From positions 1 through 23,149 of the forward strand of contig CAWZYQ010000052.1 in assembly GCA_963966275.1 (NCBI GenBank): a DNA stretch of 23,149 bases, in the 5' to 3' direction. Shown here one piece after another: positions 8,540 to 16,721 of the stretch (positions are counted from its first letter, which is position 1; each line of letters begins with the position of its first letter). The DNA is from UBA10427 sp003500135 (GTDB lineage Bacteria; Bacteroidota; Bacteroidia; Cytophagales; Cyclobacteriaceae). Below the pieces are notes generated by a model. It saw only the letters and a program-made list of their open reading frames with translations. It was not told the DNA's origin and made no database searches. The position numbers and the translations under genes are program-made.

Positions 8540-10615
8540 ATGAGTACAAACCAAAAGAAAAAAGGATACATACCAAAGCCAAACCCAAGGCCGAATTATC
8601 AGCTTTGGATCATTTTGTCTTTGGTGATTTTGGTATTATCGGTATTCTTTTTCAACAACAACACCACCAACGATATCACCTTCAGGGAATTTAAGGATAT
8701 GTACCTTAATGGTGATGTTAAGAAGGTGCAGATCATCGAAAACCAAAACATAGTAGAGGTTACATTAAAAGATGAAGCGATTACCAATAATAAATATCCC
8801 TCCGTAAAGGTACCCGATTCGTTTATGTTTCAATCGGGCCCTCATGCTATAGTCAAAATAGTTTCTGCCGACAGTTTTATTGAGAACTTCAATGAGCTTG
8901 AAAACCAATTGGCGGAAGACAAAAGGATTGGCTACCATGTCGACAAAAGATCGGACATTACCACTTACATATTTAACTGGGGTTTCTTTCTGGTCATTCT
9001 TTTTGTATTCTGGTTCCTTATGCGCAGGATGACGGGCACGGGTGGTCCAGGAGGACAGATATTCAATATTGGAAAGTCTAAAGCAGCGCTTTTCGATGCT
9101 GAAAATAAGGTAAAAATCACTTTTACAGATGTTGCCGGGCTCGATGAGGCCAAAGAGGAAGTAAAGGAAATTGTTGAGTTTTTAAAGGAACCTTCAAAAT
9201 TCACTAAGCTGGGTGGTAAAATACCTAAAGGGGCGCTATTAGTGGGTGCCCCGGGAACAGGTAAAACCTTATTGGCCAAAGCGGTGGCAGGAGAAGCTGA
9301 AGTGCCATTCTTTTCTTTATCGGGGTCAGACTTCGTAGAAATGTTCGTGGGTGTTGGCGCTGCAAGGGTGCGGGATCTCTTCAAACAAGCCAAAGAAAAA
9401 GCCCCATGTATCGTTTTTATCGATGAGATCGATGCCATAGGCCGACATCGTGGTAGAGGGCAGATGCCGGGATCGAATGATGAGCGTGAAAATACGCTCA
9501 ACTCACTGCTTGTGGAAATGGATGGATTTTCAACCGACTCAGGTGTGATCATTCTTGCTGCAAGTAACCGTCCCGATGTGCTTGACCCGGCCTTACTTCG
9601 ACCTGGTCGATTTGACAGACAAATCAGCATTGATAAACCAGACCTGATTGGCAGAGAAGCTATTTTTAAGGTGCATTTGAAACCCATAAAGTTGTCTAAA
9701 GTTGTAGATCCTAAAAAACTCGCCGCTCAGACGCCCGGTTTTGCGGGGGCTGAAATTGCCAATGTCTGCAATGAAGCTGCTTTAATTGCAGCTCGTCGTA
9801 ATAAGGCTGAAGTAGATATGCAGGACTTCCATGACGCGATAGACCGGGTAATTGGTGGACTGGAAAAGAAAAACAAAATTATTTCGCCAGAGGAAAAAAA
9901 CATCGTAGCCCATCATGAAGCAGGACACGCCGTGGCCGGATGGTTTCTGGAACATGCCGACCCGTTGGTCAAGGTGAGTATTGTGCCCCGGGGCGTTGCC
10001 GCTTTGGGTTATGCGCAATATCTACCCAAAGAACAGTTCTTGTATCAAACAGAACAGCTTTTGGATGAAATGTGTATGACGCTTGGAGGACGTGCAGCGG
10101 AAGAAATAATTTTCGGTAAAATTTCTACCGGGGCTCTGTCTGACCTCGAAAGAGTTACCAAGATGGCCTACAGCATGGTAACTATGTATGGAATGAATGA
10201 CAGAATAGGTAATATTTCATTTTACGATAGTAAACAATCAGAATATAACTTTACAAAGCCTTATTCCGAAGAAACGGCCAAACTGATTGATGAGGAGGTG
10301 AAAAAACTAATAAGCATGGCTTATGAAAGAACTAAAAAGCTTCTTCTCGACAAGAAAAATGAACTTGAAATACTGGCAAAAGAGCTTTTGGAAAAAGAGA
10401 TCATTTTCCAGAGTGACCTCGAAAGGTTGATAGGAAAAAGGCCTTTTGGCAAACCTACCACTTACGAAGCTTTTACTTCAAAAGTAGATGATACAAAAGT
10501 CGATGAGGCTGAAGTTACCGATAAAAAAGAGGAAAACAACTCGGAAAATGGCTATGACAGGTCAACGTCATCGAAGGGGAAAGATGAGAAAATAGAAGAG
10601 AAAAAAGAGGAATAA
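8540..10615 (+). CDS. ftsH: ATP-dependent zinc metalloprotease FtsH
   Basis: FtsH is the essential inner membrane AAA+ protease that extracts and degrades membrane and short-lived cytosolic proteins. Layout of the 691 residues: a short basic N-terminus, membrane segment (21-38), periplasmic domain, second membrane segment (about 144-161), AAA domain with Walker A GAPGTGKT (236-243), pore loop FVGVG (269-273), Walker B IVFIDEID (291-298) and second region of homology to RPGRFDR (354-360), then the M41 peptidase domain with HEAGH (459-463) and a third zinc ligand D535 in ALSDLERVT. The last ~45 residues are a lysine/glutamate-rich, probably disordered tail, longer than in many homologues. In E. 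coli FtsH controls lipid A synthesis by degrading LpxC; here the next gene is lpxH. A terminator follows. Confidence 0.98.
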   Translation: MSTNQKKKGYIPKPNPRPNYQLWIILSLVILVLSVFFFNNNTTNDITFREFKDMYLNGDVKKVQIIENQNIVEVTLKDEAITNNKYPSVKVPDSFMFQSGPHAIVKIVSADSFIENFNELENQLAEDKRIGYHVDKRSDITTYIFNWGFFLVILFVFWFLMRRMTGTGGPGGQIFNIGKSKAALFDAENKVKITFTDVAGLDEAKEEVKEIVEFLKEPSKFTKLGGKIPKGALLVGAPGTGKTLLAKAVAGEAEVPFFSLSGSDFVEMFVGVGAARVRDLFKQAKEKAPCIVFIDEIDAIGRHRGRGQMPGSNDERENTLNSLLVEMDGFSTDSGVIILAASNRPDVLDPALLRPGRFDRQISIDKPDLIGREAIFKVHLKPIKLSKVVDPKKLAAQTPGFAGAEIANVCNEAALIAARRNKAEVDMQDFHDAIDRVIGGLEKKNKIISPEEKNIVAHHEAGHAVAGWFLEHADPLVKVSIVPRGVAALGYAQYLPKEQFLYQTEQLLDEMCMTLGGRAAEEIIFGKISTGALSDLERVTKMAYSMVTMYGMNDRIGNISFYDSKQSEYNFTKPYSEETAKLIDEEVKKLISMAYERTKKLLLDKKNELEILAKELLEKEIIFQSDLERLIGKRPFGKPTTYEAFTSKVDDTKVDEAEVTDKKEENNSENGYDRSTSSKGKDEKIEEKKEE

Positions 10616-10637
10616 AAGTATAACACACTTATATTTG

Positions 10638-10677
10638 AAGGCAGTCTTTCCAAAAAAAAAGGCTGCCTTATTTTTTT
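10638..10677 (+). terminator. Intrinsic terminator between ftsH and lpxH
   Basis: A 12-bp stem with one G-U pair (AAGGCAGTCTTT, 10638-10649; AAAGGCTGCCTT, 10658-10669) and an 8-nt loop, followed by A and seven Ts (10671-10677). The T run ends three nt before the lpxH start codon, so the element is also part of the lpxH translation start region. Confidence 0.85.
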
Positions 10678-10680
10678 GAA

Positions 10681-11451
10681 ATGAACACGCTACACTTTAA
10701 CCTTCAACAATCCCACAAACTATACTTCGCCTCTGATTTTCACCTGGGCGCTCCAGATCATAAGCAAAGTTTTGCGAGGGAATTGAAAATTATTCGTTGG
10801 TTAGATCAGGTTAAGAACGACGCGGAGGCCGTATTTCTGGTGGGCGATATTTTTGATTTTTGGTGGGAATATAAATATGTGGTACCCAAAGGGTATGTTC
10901 GGTTTCTGGGCAAAGTGGCGGAATTGGCCGATAAGGGTATTCCGGTGATTTTTTTTACCGGAAATCATGATCTATGGATGCGAAATTATCTTACGGATGA
11001 ACTTGGCGTTAAATTGTATCACGATCCCATAGAAATACAGGTTGGTGAACAAAAACTATTTGTTGGGCATGGCGATGGTCTCGGGCCTGGTGATGCTACA
11101 TATAAGTTTCTAAAAAAACTATTCAAGAGTAAAATCCTTCAATGGATTTTTACGAGGTTACATCCAAATTTTAGTTTTTGGCTGGCGACCAACTGGTCAA
11201 AAAAAAGCAGGTCGCAGAATTTGGAAAAGGAAGAGCCTTTTCTTGATGAGAAAGAATGGTTGTTTCAGTTTGCAAAAGCAATGGAACAAAAAAACCATTT
11301 TGACTATTACATATTCGGGCACAGGCATATGGCTTTGCAAATGAAAGTATCGCCAAATTCAACCTACATTAACCTCGGTGAGTGGCTTGGTACATGCTCT
11401 TATGTGTCTTACGATGGAACAAGAGCTGAATTACTCTATTTTGAAAAATAA
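10681..11451 (+). CDS. lpxH: UDP-2,3-diacylglucosamine diphosphatase (LpxH type)
   Basis: LpxH hydrolyses UDP-2,3-diacylglucosamine to lipid X and UMP, the fourth step of lipid A synthesis, at the inner face of the cytoplasmic membrane. The 256 residues show the full calcineurin-like metallophosphatase set: DFHLG (D19, H21), GDIFDFWWEY (D56), GNHD (N95, H96), GHGDG (H130) and GHRH (H214, H216), which together bind two metal ions. Between the fourth and fifth motifs is the helical insertion (about 140-195) that forms the lipid pocket in LpxH. The ATG at 10681 follows the ftsH terminator directly, so expression needs readthrough or a promoter inside or just before the hairpin. The downstream gene overlaps its 3' end. 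Confidence 0.92.
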   Translation: MNTLHFNLQQSHKLYFASDFHLGAPDHKQSFARELKIIRWLDQVKNDAEAVFLVGDIFDFWWEYKYVVPKGYVRFLGKVAELADKGIPVIFFTGNHDLWMRNYLTDELGVKLYHDPIEIQVGEQKLFVGHGDGLGPGDATYKFLKKLFKSKILQWIFTRLHPNFSFWLATNWSKKSRSQNLEKEEPFLDEKEWLFQFAKAMEQKNHFDYYIFGHRHMALQMKVSPNSTYINLGEWLGTCSYVSYDGTRAELLYFEK

Positions 11452-12241
11452 GCTTTTCATAATCCTATTGATAATTTTCGGGGCAGTTTCTTTTTTACGG
11501 GCCCAGGATTCATATAATGTAAAAGACACATTTGATATTATAGGCGCCTTCCACGTGATGGATGACCCCAAGGGTAATTTCTATATTGAAAATGATCGTG
11601 GGGAACTAATAAAGTATGATAGCACATTTAAGGTGATCGCCTCATTTACCGGTGACGCATATCCTTCTTCTTCATTTTTTGTGAAAGAAGGGTTTAAGAT
11701 TTTACAATATTACAGGCTTCAACAAGAATACTATATTTTAGATCGTTTTTTAAGAATTACCACTCAGGGCAGCCTGCGTAATGAACCCATTAGCGCTGGA
11801 GCGGCAATAACCCTGTCGTTTGACAATAAGCTATGGGTGGTTGACGATCAGGAAAATGCGCTTCATAAAATCGACAACATTCAACATTTTAAAGAATTCT
11901 CCACAGCCCTGCCCGCCAATGATTACAGTACGATAATCGCCCTTCAGGAACATCAAAACAAACTTTACCTGGTTTTTCCACAAAAGGTCATGATTTTTGA
12001 CCTTATGGGTAATTTGCTCCAAACCAAATCGATTGACGCAGGTGAATTACGTGATGTACAGTTTTTCAAAGACCAGCTTTTTGTGCTGGGCGAATCATTG
12101 GTGTCTTATGGCATTTATGACAACCAAAAAACAATTCTAAAGACCGATGTTCCTCTGGAACATGCCCGTTGTTTCGAAATAAACGATGAATTTTTGTATC
12201 TTTTTGAAAAGGGCCGGATGCTTAAGCTGGCTAAAAAATAA
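11414..12241 (+). CDS. Secreted propeller-like protein, function unknown
   Basis: A signal peptide is clear: NKLFIILLIIFGAVSFLRAQ, with cleavage probably after AQ. Two starts fit. ATG at 11414 gives 275 residues and overlaps lpxH by 38 nt. TTG at 11441 gives MKNKLF, a more typical signal peptide start, overlapping by 11 nt. The mature part has repeated short units of about 40-50 residues resembling propeller blades (for example GNFYIENDRGELIKYDSTFKV, NKLWVVDDQENALHKID, NKLYLVFPQKVMIFDLMGNLL, DEFLYLFEKGRMLKL), each a beta strand, a turn with acidic or asparagine residues, and another strand. No catalytic motif is visible. Coupled to lpxH by overlap, it may serve the envelope, but this is inference. 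I do not recognise a named family. Confidence 0.8.
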   Translation: MEQELNYSILKNKLFIILLIIFGAVSFLRAQDSYNVKDTFDIIGAFHVMDDPKGNFYIENDRGELIKYDSTFKVIASFTGDAYPSSSFFVKEGFKILQYYRLQQEYYILDRFLRITTQGSLRNEPISAGAAITLSFDNKLWVVDDQENALHKIDNIQHFKEFSTALPANDYSTIIALQEHQNKLYLVFPQKVMIFDLMGNLLQTKSIDAGELRDVQFFKDQLFVLGESLVSYGIYDNQKTILKTDVPLEHARCFEINDEFLYLFEKGRMLKLAKK

Positions 12242-12261
12242 CCCCGTAGTATAATACGGGG
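12242..12261 (+). terminator. Hairpin after the propeller-like gene, weak terminator
   Basis: A perfect 7-bp stem CCCCGTA (12242-12248) / TACGGGG (12255-12261) with a 6-nt loop begins directly after the stop codon. There is no T run afterwards (GCTTGTCAAT), so termination is uncertain. Confidence 0.45.
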
Positions 12262-12271
12262 CTTGTCAATC

Positions 12272-12310
12272 GGTCAAATATTAAAGATGAAAAAACTTTA
12301 ATATTCGATC
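12272..12310. repeat. Long inverted repeat in the corA upstream region
   Basis: Perfect 10-bp arms AATATTAAAG (12277-12286) and CTTTAATATT (12296-12305) around a 9-nt spacer. With one mismatch and one G-U pair the stem extends to 12272 and 12310. It lacks a T run, so it is more likely an operator or leader structure than a terminator. It lies 64 nt before the corA start. Confidence 0.6.
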
Positions 12311-12373
12311 AGCAAGTTAATTGTTTTTTGCGAAAATTCCATCCGAAAACGTTTTGAAATTGAACCCAATCCA

Positions 12374-13444
12374 ATGAAAAAGAAAAACAAAATAAAATTA
12401 GGCACTAAAAAAGGCATGCCTGCCGGTAGCTTGTACTTCTTAGGAGACAAGAAAGTTGAAAAACAAAAAATCACATATTACAGGTTCAACAGTACTGAAG
12501 TAGAGGAGAAAAGTGTAGACAAAATTGAAGATCTGTATCACTTAAAAGATCCCAGTGATATTGTTTGGATCAACATTACGGGTCTCCATAAGGTGAAAAC
12601 ATTTGAAAAACTTGGTGCGCATTATGATATACACCCTCTTTTGCTGGAAGACGTTCTGAATACGGAACAACGATTAAAAATGGATGTCTCAGATGAGCTC
12701 ATCTTGTTCATATTCAAAATGAATAATACTTCACAATATCCCGGTGATATTAGTTTGGAGCAAATAAGTATAATATTAAAGAAAAATCTGGTTATTACAT
12801 TTCAGGAGAAGGAAGGGGACCAATTTGATCCGATACGTCGTCGCATTTATACCGAAGGCAGCAGAGTGAGGAGTTTAAGCGCTGACTTCCTTTTTTATGC
12901 CTTAATTGACGTTGTAGTGGATGGTTACTTTGAGGCCATTGAAAATATGATCGATTATGTGGAAGGGCTTGAATATGGCGTGTTCGATGAAGTGGAAGAT
13001 CAGGATATTCTTCAAATCCAGCAAATAAAAAAGGACATCCTCAAATTGAGGCCTTGTATATATCCTCTTAAAGATATGATAAGCCGCATTTTGATGTCCC
13101 CTTCCAACCAACTGATCAATAAAGAAACTCTAAAATACTTTTCTGACGTGGGCGATCATGTCAATCAGTTATCTGATATGCTAGATCGAATTAGGGAAGA
13201 TTACCTTGGCCTGAAAGACTTGTATATTTCGGCGATGAGCCTGAAAATGAATAAGGTAATGCAGGTATTGACCATCATTGCCACCATATTCATACCGCTT
13301 ACTTTTATTGTGGGTGTATATGGTATGAATTTCCGGGTAATGCCTGAACTGGATTGGGGATATGGATATTTCACCGTTTGGGGGATTATGATTTCCGTTG
13401 GAGTCGCCCTTTTGTTTTTCTTCAGGAGAAAAGGTTGGATGTAA
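12374..13444 (+). CDS. corA: Magnesium/cobalt transporter CorA
   Basis: CorA is a pentameric inner membrane channel for Mg2+, also passing Co2+ and Ni2+. The 356-residue protein has a long cytosolic N-terminal funnel (about 1-295), including LLLEDVLNTEQRLKMD, and a long connecting helix. Two membrane segments (about 298-315 and 331-350) follow, with the selectivity signature YGMNF between them (GMN at 317-319). The C-terminus ends FFRRKGWM, with the usual basic tail after the last helix. Start is ATG. Length and order are those of a standard CorA. It is preceded by two tandem hairpins that could regulate it. A function as ZntB-like zinc transporter is less likely given GMN with a normal Mg2+-type context. 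Confidence 0.95.
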   Translation: MKKKNKIKLGTKKGMPAGSLYFLGDKKVEKQKITYYRFNSTEVEEKSVDKIEDLYHLKDPSDIVWINITGLHKVKTFEKLGAHYDIHPLLLEDVLNTEQRLKMDVSDELILFIFKMNNTSQYPGDISLEQISIILKKNLVITFQEKEGDQFDPIRRRIYTEGSRVRSLSADFLFYALIDVVVDGYFEAIENMIDYVEGLEYGVFDEVEDQDILQIQQIKKDILKLRPCIYPLKDMISRILMSPSNQLINKETLKYFSDVGDHVNQLSDMLDRIREDYLGLKDLYISAMSLKMNKVMQVLTIIATIFIPLTFIVGVYGMNFRVMPELDWGYGYFTVWGIMISVGVALLFFFRRKGWM

Positions 13445-13471
13445 TTTGTTTGCAAATTCCTGCAATGAAAG

Positions 13472-13503
13472 TTGTGAAATGAATGTCCGAATACGTACAT
13501 TTA
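13472..13503 (+). promoter_or_regulatory. Candidate housekeeping promoter of the two-component operon
   Basis: TTG (13472-13474), 21 nt, then TACATTTA (13496-13503), one mismatch from TAnnTTTG. It would give a leader of about 125 nt before the regulator gene. Confidence 0.4.
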
Positions 13504-13566
13504 TCCGTGCGATATCGTTCATAGGCCATAAGAGATTCAAAATCAATAGTGGATAAGGCATCGCGC

Positions 13567-13581
13567 CGGACAAGGTGTCCG
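13567..13581. repeat. Short perfect inverted repeat upstream of the regulator
   Basis: CGGACA (13567-13572), AGG, TGTCCG (13576-13581): six perfect base pairs over a 3-nt centre. It lies in the leader of the sigma-54 activator gene and directly before the sigma-54-like site. It may be an operator half-site pair or an RNA hairpin. Confidence 0.4.
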
Positions 13582-13583
13582 TA

Positions 13584-13599
13584 TTGGCACAGTATTGGA
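13584..13599 (+). promoter_or_regulatory. Possible sigma-54 promoter before the activator gene
   Basis: TTGGCAC (13584-13590) matches the -24 box exactly. Ten nt after its GG comes GA (13598-13599) where the consensus has GC. The match at -12 is therefore imperfect. A start about 12 nt further on would leave a leader of roughly 27 nt to the GTG at 13637. Confidence 0.3.
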
Positions 13600-13636
13600 G
13601 TTTGATTACCTTAATGTTGGATTTAATTTTTTAAAT

Positions 13637-15019
13637 GTGGAACAAGAAAAAGAAATTGGGAAAATCCTCATTGTAGATGATGATGAGGATGTGCTCTTAG
13701 CCGCCAAAATGCTTCTTAAAAAACACGCCCATCAGGTAATCATTGAGAAAAACCCCAATAAAATACCCTTCCTTGTAAATAATGAGAATTTTGATGTCAT
13801 TTTGCTGGATATGAACTTTAGCAAAGACATCACCAGTGGAAAAGAGGGGTTCTACTGGCTGAATGAAATCACCAATCGCGATCCTTCGGCGGTTGTAATT
13901 ATGATCACGGCCTTTGGCGATGTGGAAATGGCAGTAAGAGCCCTGAAAGAAGGCGCCACTGATTTTGTACTGAAACCCTGGCAAAATGAAAAACTACTAG
14001 CAACTATATCAGCAGCCATAAAGCTTCGGAAATCATACGATGAGGTAGATCATTTAAAACAGACGAAAAAGCAACTTCAGGACGACAGCAATCAACCTTT
14101 CCGCGAAATAATAGGCAATAGTACAGCTATACAGGAAGTTTTTGATGTAATTGAAAAAGTAGCCGGTACCGATGCCAATGTATTGATACTTGGTGAAAAT
14201 GGAACGGGAAAAGAATTGGTGGCCCGCGCATTGCATCAGCAGTCTCGAAGAAATGATAATGTGTTCATAGGCGTTGATATGGGGGCAATCACTGAATCGC
14301 TTTTTGAAAGTGAGCTATTCGGACATAAAAAGGGGTCTTTTACTGATGCCAAAGACGACCGGGCCGGTAGGTTTGAAGTGGCAAATAATGGTACGCTTTT
14401 CCTTGATGAGATCGGTAACCTGAGCCTTCCCCTTCAATCGAAGCTCCTGACTGTACTTCAAAGCAGGGAAGTGACCCGGATCGGTTCCAATAAACCAATT
14501 CCGATAGATATAAGGCTGATTTGTGCAACCAATATGCCAATTTACGATATGGTCGCAGACAATTCCTTCAGACAGGACCTGCTTTACAGAATCAATACCG
14601 TAGAGATTCACCTGCCGCCACTCCGCGACCGTCAGGAAGATATACCACTCCTGGCAGGGCATTTTGTCAATGACTATTGTAAAAAGTACCGGAAAACCTC
14701 CAAAACATTATCTGCCAGTGGCATTAAAAGATTGCAAAAGTATTCGTGGCCCGGTAATATTCGCGAATTACAACATGCCATAGAACGTGCCGTGATCATG
14801 AGTGAAGAAGACACACTTTCACCCGAAGATTTCTTCTTCCTGGCCAATAACCCATCATCAAACGATATACAAGTCGATAACTACAATCTGGAGGAAATTG
14901 AAAAAAATATTATTCAAAAGGCAATTAATAAACACAATGGAAATATTTCAAAAGCCGCTAAGGAACTTGGCCTGACTAGAGCATCACTATATCGAAGGTT
15001 AGAAAAACATGGACTTTAG
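13637..15019 (+). CDS. NtrC-family sigma-54-dependent response regulator
   Basis: A transcription activator that, once phosphorylated, opens sigma-54 promoters. I choose the GTG at 13637 (460 aa), giving MEQEKEIGKILIVDDD, which starts the receiver domain at the usual distance; a TTG at 13595 would add 14 residues and overlap a possible promoter. The receiver (to about res 120) has the acidic triplet IVDDD, the phospho-acceptor aspartate D58 in ILLDMNF, and LKPW. The AAA+ domain has Walker A GENGTGKE, Walker B LFLDEIG and the arginine region FRQDLLYRI. The sigma-54 contact loop GAFTGA reads GSFTDA here. A Fis-type helix-turn-helix (NISKAAKELGLTRASLYRRL) ends the protein. The 3' end overlaps the kinase gene by 11 nt, so the two are co-translated partners. 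The target genes are unknown. Confidence 0.94.
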   Translation: MEQEKEIGKILIVDDDEDVLLAAKMLLKKHAHQVIIEKNPNKIPFLVNNENFDVILLDMNFSKDITSGKEGFYWLNEITNRDPSAVVIMITAFGDVEMAVRALKEGATDFVLKPWQNEKLLATISAAIKLRKSYDEVDHLKQTKKQLQDDSNQPFREIIGNSTAIQEVFDVIEKVAGTDANVLILGENGTGKELVARALHQQSRRNDNVFIGVDMGAITESLFESELFGHKKGSFTDAKDDRAGRFEVANNGTLFLDEIGNLSLPLQSKLLTVLQSREVTRIGSNKPIPIDIRLICATNMPIYDMVADNSFRQDLLYRINTVEIHLPPLRDRQEDIPLLAGHFVNDYCKKYRKTSKTLSASGIKRLQKYSWPGNIRELQHAIERAVIMSEEDTLSPEDFFFLANNPSSNDIQVDNYNLEEIEKNIIQKAINKHNGNISKAAKELGLTRASLYRRLEKHGL

Positions 15020-16364
15020 CAGTTTAAAAAACCAAATTATCGTTAGGGTTGGTGGTATTGCATTAACCCTTTTTGTGCTTTTTCAACTTTCATACTCCAA
15101 TTCATATTTTTTAACAATCATAGCCGTCTTTGCCCTTGCGGTCGTACAGGTTATACTATTAATCCGCTATCTCAATAAAAACAATGAAGAAATTGAACAT
15201 TTCTTCGAAGCCATTAAAAATGATGATTTTGACAGCATTTCAGATCGAACGGACGATAAGAGTTACAATGCATACCTGCACCACAGATTTGAAATGGTTA
15301 TAAAAAAACTAAAAAAAGCACGGTTGATGCGCGATGAGAGAAGTCAATATCTCTCAACAATTGTACAACATGCAGGAATAGGTTTGATCACCTTTAATGC
15401 TGCAGGGAATATTCAGATATTCAATATTGCCGCACGTAGGTTGCTCGGCGTAGACCAGGTGAAAAATATTGAGGAACTCAGGAGTATAAGTCATGAGTTG
15501 ATCGAAAGCTTTAAAGCATTGAAAACCGGGGGCCGGGCCTTGATAAAACTGGAGAAAGATGGCGATATGCAACAACTATCGGTATATGCCATTGAGTTGA
15601 TTTTGGGCGGAGAGAATTACAAATTGATTTCATTGCAAAATATTCAGTCGGAGCTGGAAGAAAACGAAATGGAGGCCTGGCAAAAACTTGTAAGGGTTTT
15701 AACACACGAAATAATGAACTCAGTTACCCCAATATCATCGTTGGCTTCAACAGTTGAAAATGAGATTATGTACAATCTACAAGTCGAAGATGACCACCTG
15801 AACATCACGAAGGACGATATGGAAGACATACATCTGGCAGTGCAAACCATACAGCGAAGAAGTGAAGGGCTCATAAGGTTCGTGTCTGATTTCAGGAACC
15901 TGACGCATACGCCGCAACCAAAGTTCCAGCTGGTAAGCATTTGCGAGTTAATGGATCAAATAGAGCTGCTGCTTAAAAAAGAGTTTGAAGAAAACCAGAT
16001 CAAATTCCAAAGGTCGGTTTCGCCAAATAACCTATCCGTTCAAATGGATCCTGAGTTGATCCAACAAGTATTGATCAATTTATTGAAAAATGCTATTCAG
16101 GCGCTTGAAGAAAAACAGGAAAGGCAAATATTGATCAATTGTTACCAGGACGAAAGCGGAAATACTTATTTGGTAGTTCGCGACAATGGATCAGGTATTG
16201 ATGAAGAGGCGTTAAGCAAAATTTTCATTCCTTTTTTCACTACGAAAAAGAAAGGTTCAGGTATTGGCCTAAGCTTGTCGAGGCAAATAATGAGGCAACA
16301 TAATGGTTCAATTTCTGTAAAATCGAAAATGGGAGAGGGTACCGAGTTTACCTTGAGGTTTTAA
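15009..16364 (+). CDS. Sensor histidine kinase, NtrY-like, partner of the sigma-54 activator
   Basis: The 451-residue membrane kinase should phosphorylate the regulator encoded just upstream. Two membrane segments (about 11-29 and 33-55) are separated by only a few residues, so there is no real periplasmic sensor domain and the signal is probably sensed in the membrane or cytosol. A linker helix, a PAS-like domain (about 112-215, with GIGLITFNAAGNIQIFN) and the phospho-acceptor box RVLTHEIMNSVTP (H233) follow. The ATPase domain shows the N box LLKNAIQAL (N361), DNGSGID, the FIPFFTTK F box and GSGIGLSLSRQI. Its ATG lies inside the end of the regulator gene. No terminator is evident before the acyl carrier protein gene, 89 nt downstream. 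Confidence 0.94.
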   Translation: MDFSSLKNQIIVRVGGIALTLFVLFQLSYSNSYFLTIIAVFALAVVQVILLIRYLNKNNEEIEHFFEAIKNDDFDSISDRTDDKSYNAYLHHRFEMVIKKLKKARLMRDERSQYLSTIVQHAGIGLITFNAAGNIQIFNIAARRLLGVDQVKNIEELRSISHELIESFKALKTGGRALIKLEKDGDMQQLSVYAIELILGGENYKLISLQNIQSELEENEMEAWQKLVRVLTHEIMNSVTPISSLASTVENEIMYNLQVEDDHLNITKDDMEDIHLAVQTIQRRSEGLIRFVSDFRNLTHTPQPKFQLVSICELMDQIELLLKKEFEENQIKFQRSVSPNNLSVQMDPELIQQVLINLLKNAIQALEEKQERQILINCYQDESGNTYLVVRDNGSGIDEEALSKIFIPFFTTKKKGSGIGLSLSRQIMRQHNGSISVKSKMGEGTEFTLRF

Positions 16365-16453
16365 GGTAAAGTCATGTTTAAAAATTCGCTTATTGCAAAA
16401 GTTTCATTAGTTTAGGGCATCAATTTTTCAATTAAAAACATCACATAGGCACG

Positions 16454-16696
16454 ATGAATCCAACTCAACAAAAAGTGACGGAAATACTCGTAGATACCAT
16501 TGGAATACAGGAAACCGAGGTCACATTAGATGCTAATTTTATAAAAGATCTTGGAATAGACTCTTTGGATTATGCAGAATTGGTAATGGAGTTTGAACAG
16601 GCTTTCGATATAAAAATACCTGACAATGACGCCGAAAAATTGAAAACCGTTAATGATGTAGTGACCTACATAGACCAAAAGCTCGAAGAAAAATAA
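16454..16696 (+). CDS. Acyl carrier protein
   Basis: The 80-residue acidic helical protein carries acyl chains on a 4'-phosphopantetheine arm attached to S37 in the DSLDYAELV motif (LGIDSL). Its other helices match the ACP fold, for example FEQAFDIKIPDNDAEKLKTVNDVVTYI. It lies outside any visible fatty acid synthesis gene group (no fabF or fabD neighbours), so it could be a second, specialised ACP rather than the housekeeping AcpP; I therefore give no symbol. The glycosyltransferase gene begins 25 nt after its stop, which suggests a shared transcript. Confidence 0.93.
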   Translation: MNPTQQKVTEILVDTIGIQETEVTLDANFIKDLGIDSLDYAELVMEFEQAFDIKIPDNDAEKLKTVNDVVTYIDQKLEEK

Positions 16697-16721
16697 TTTA
16701 GCCTCGCTTCTACCATAAGAT

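Noticed and set aside
8965..9687. 240-codon open frame antisense to ftsH
   Set aside because: It lies wholly inside ftsH, whose domains are intact, and its product (serine/proline-rich) resembles nothing; it is a shadow of a biased coding sequence.
13181..13573. 130-codon minus-strand frame over the corA 3' end
   Set aside because: It overlaps the membrane region of corA and the regulator leader and has no recognisable product.
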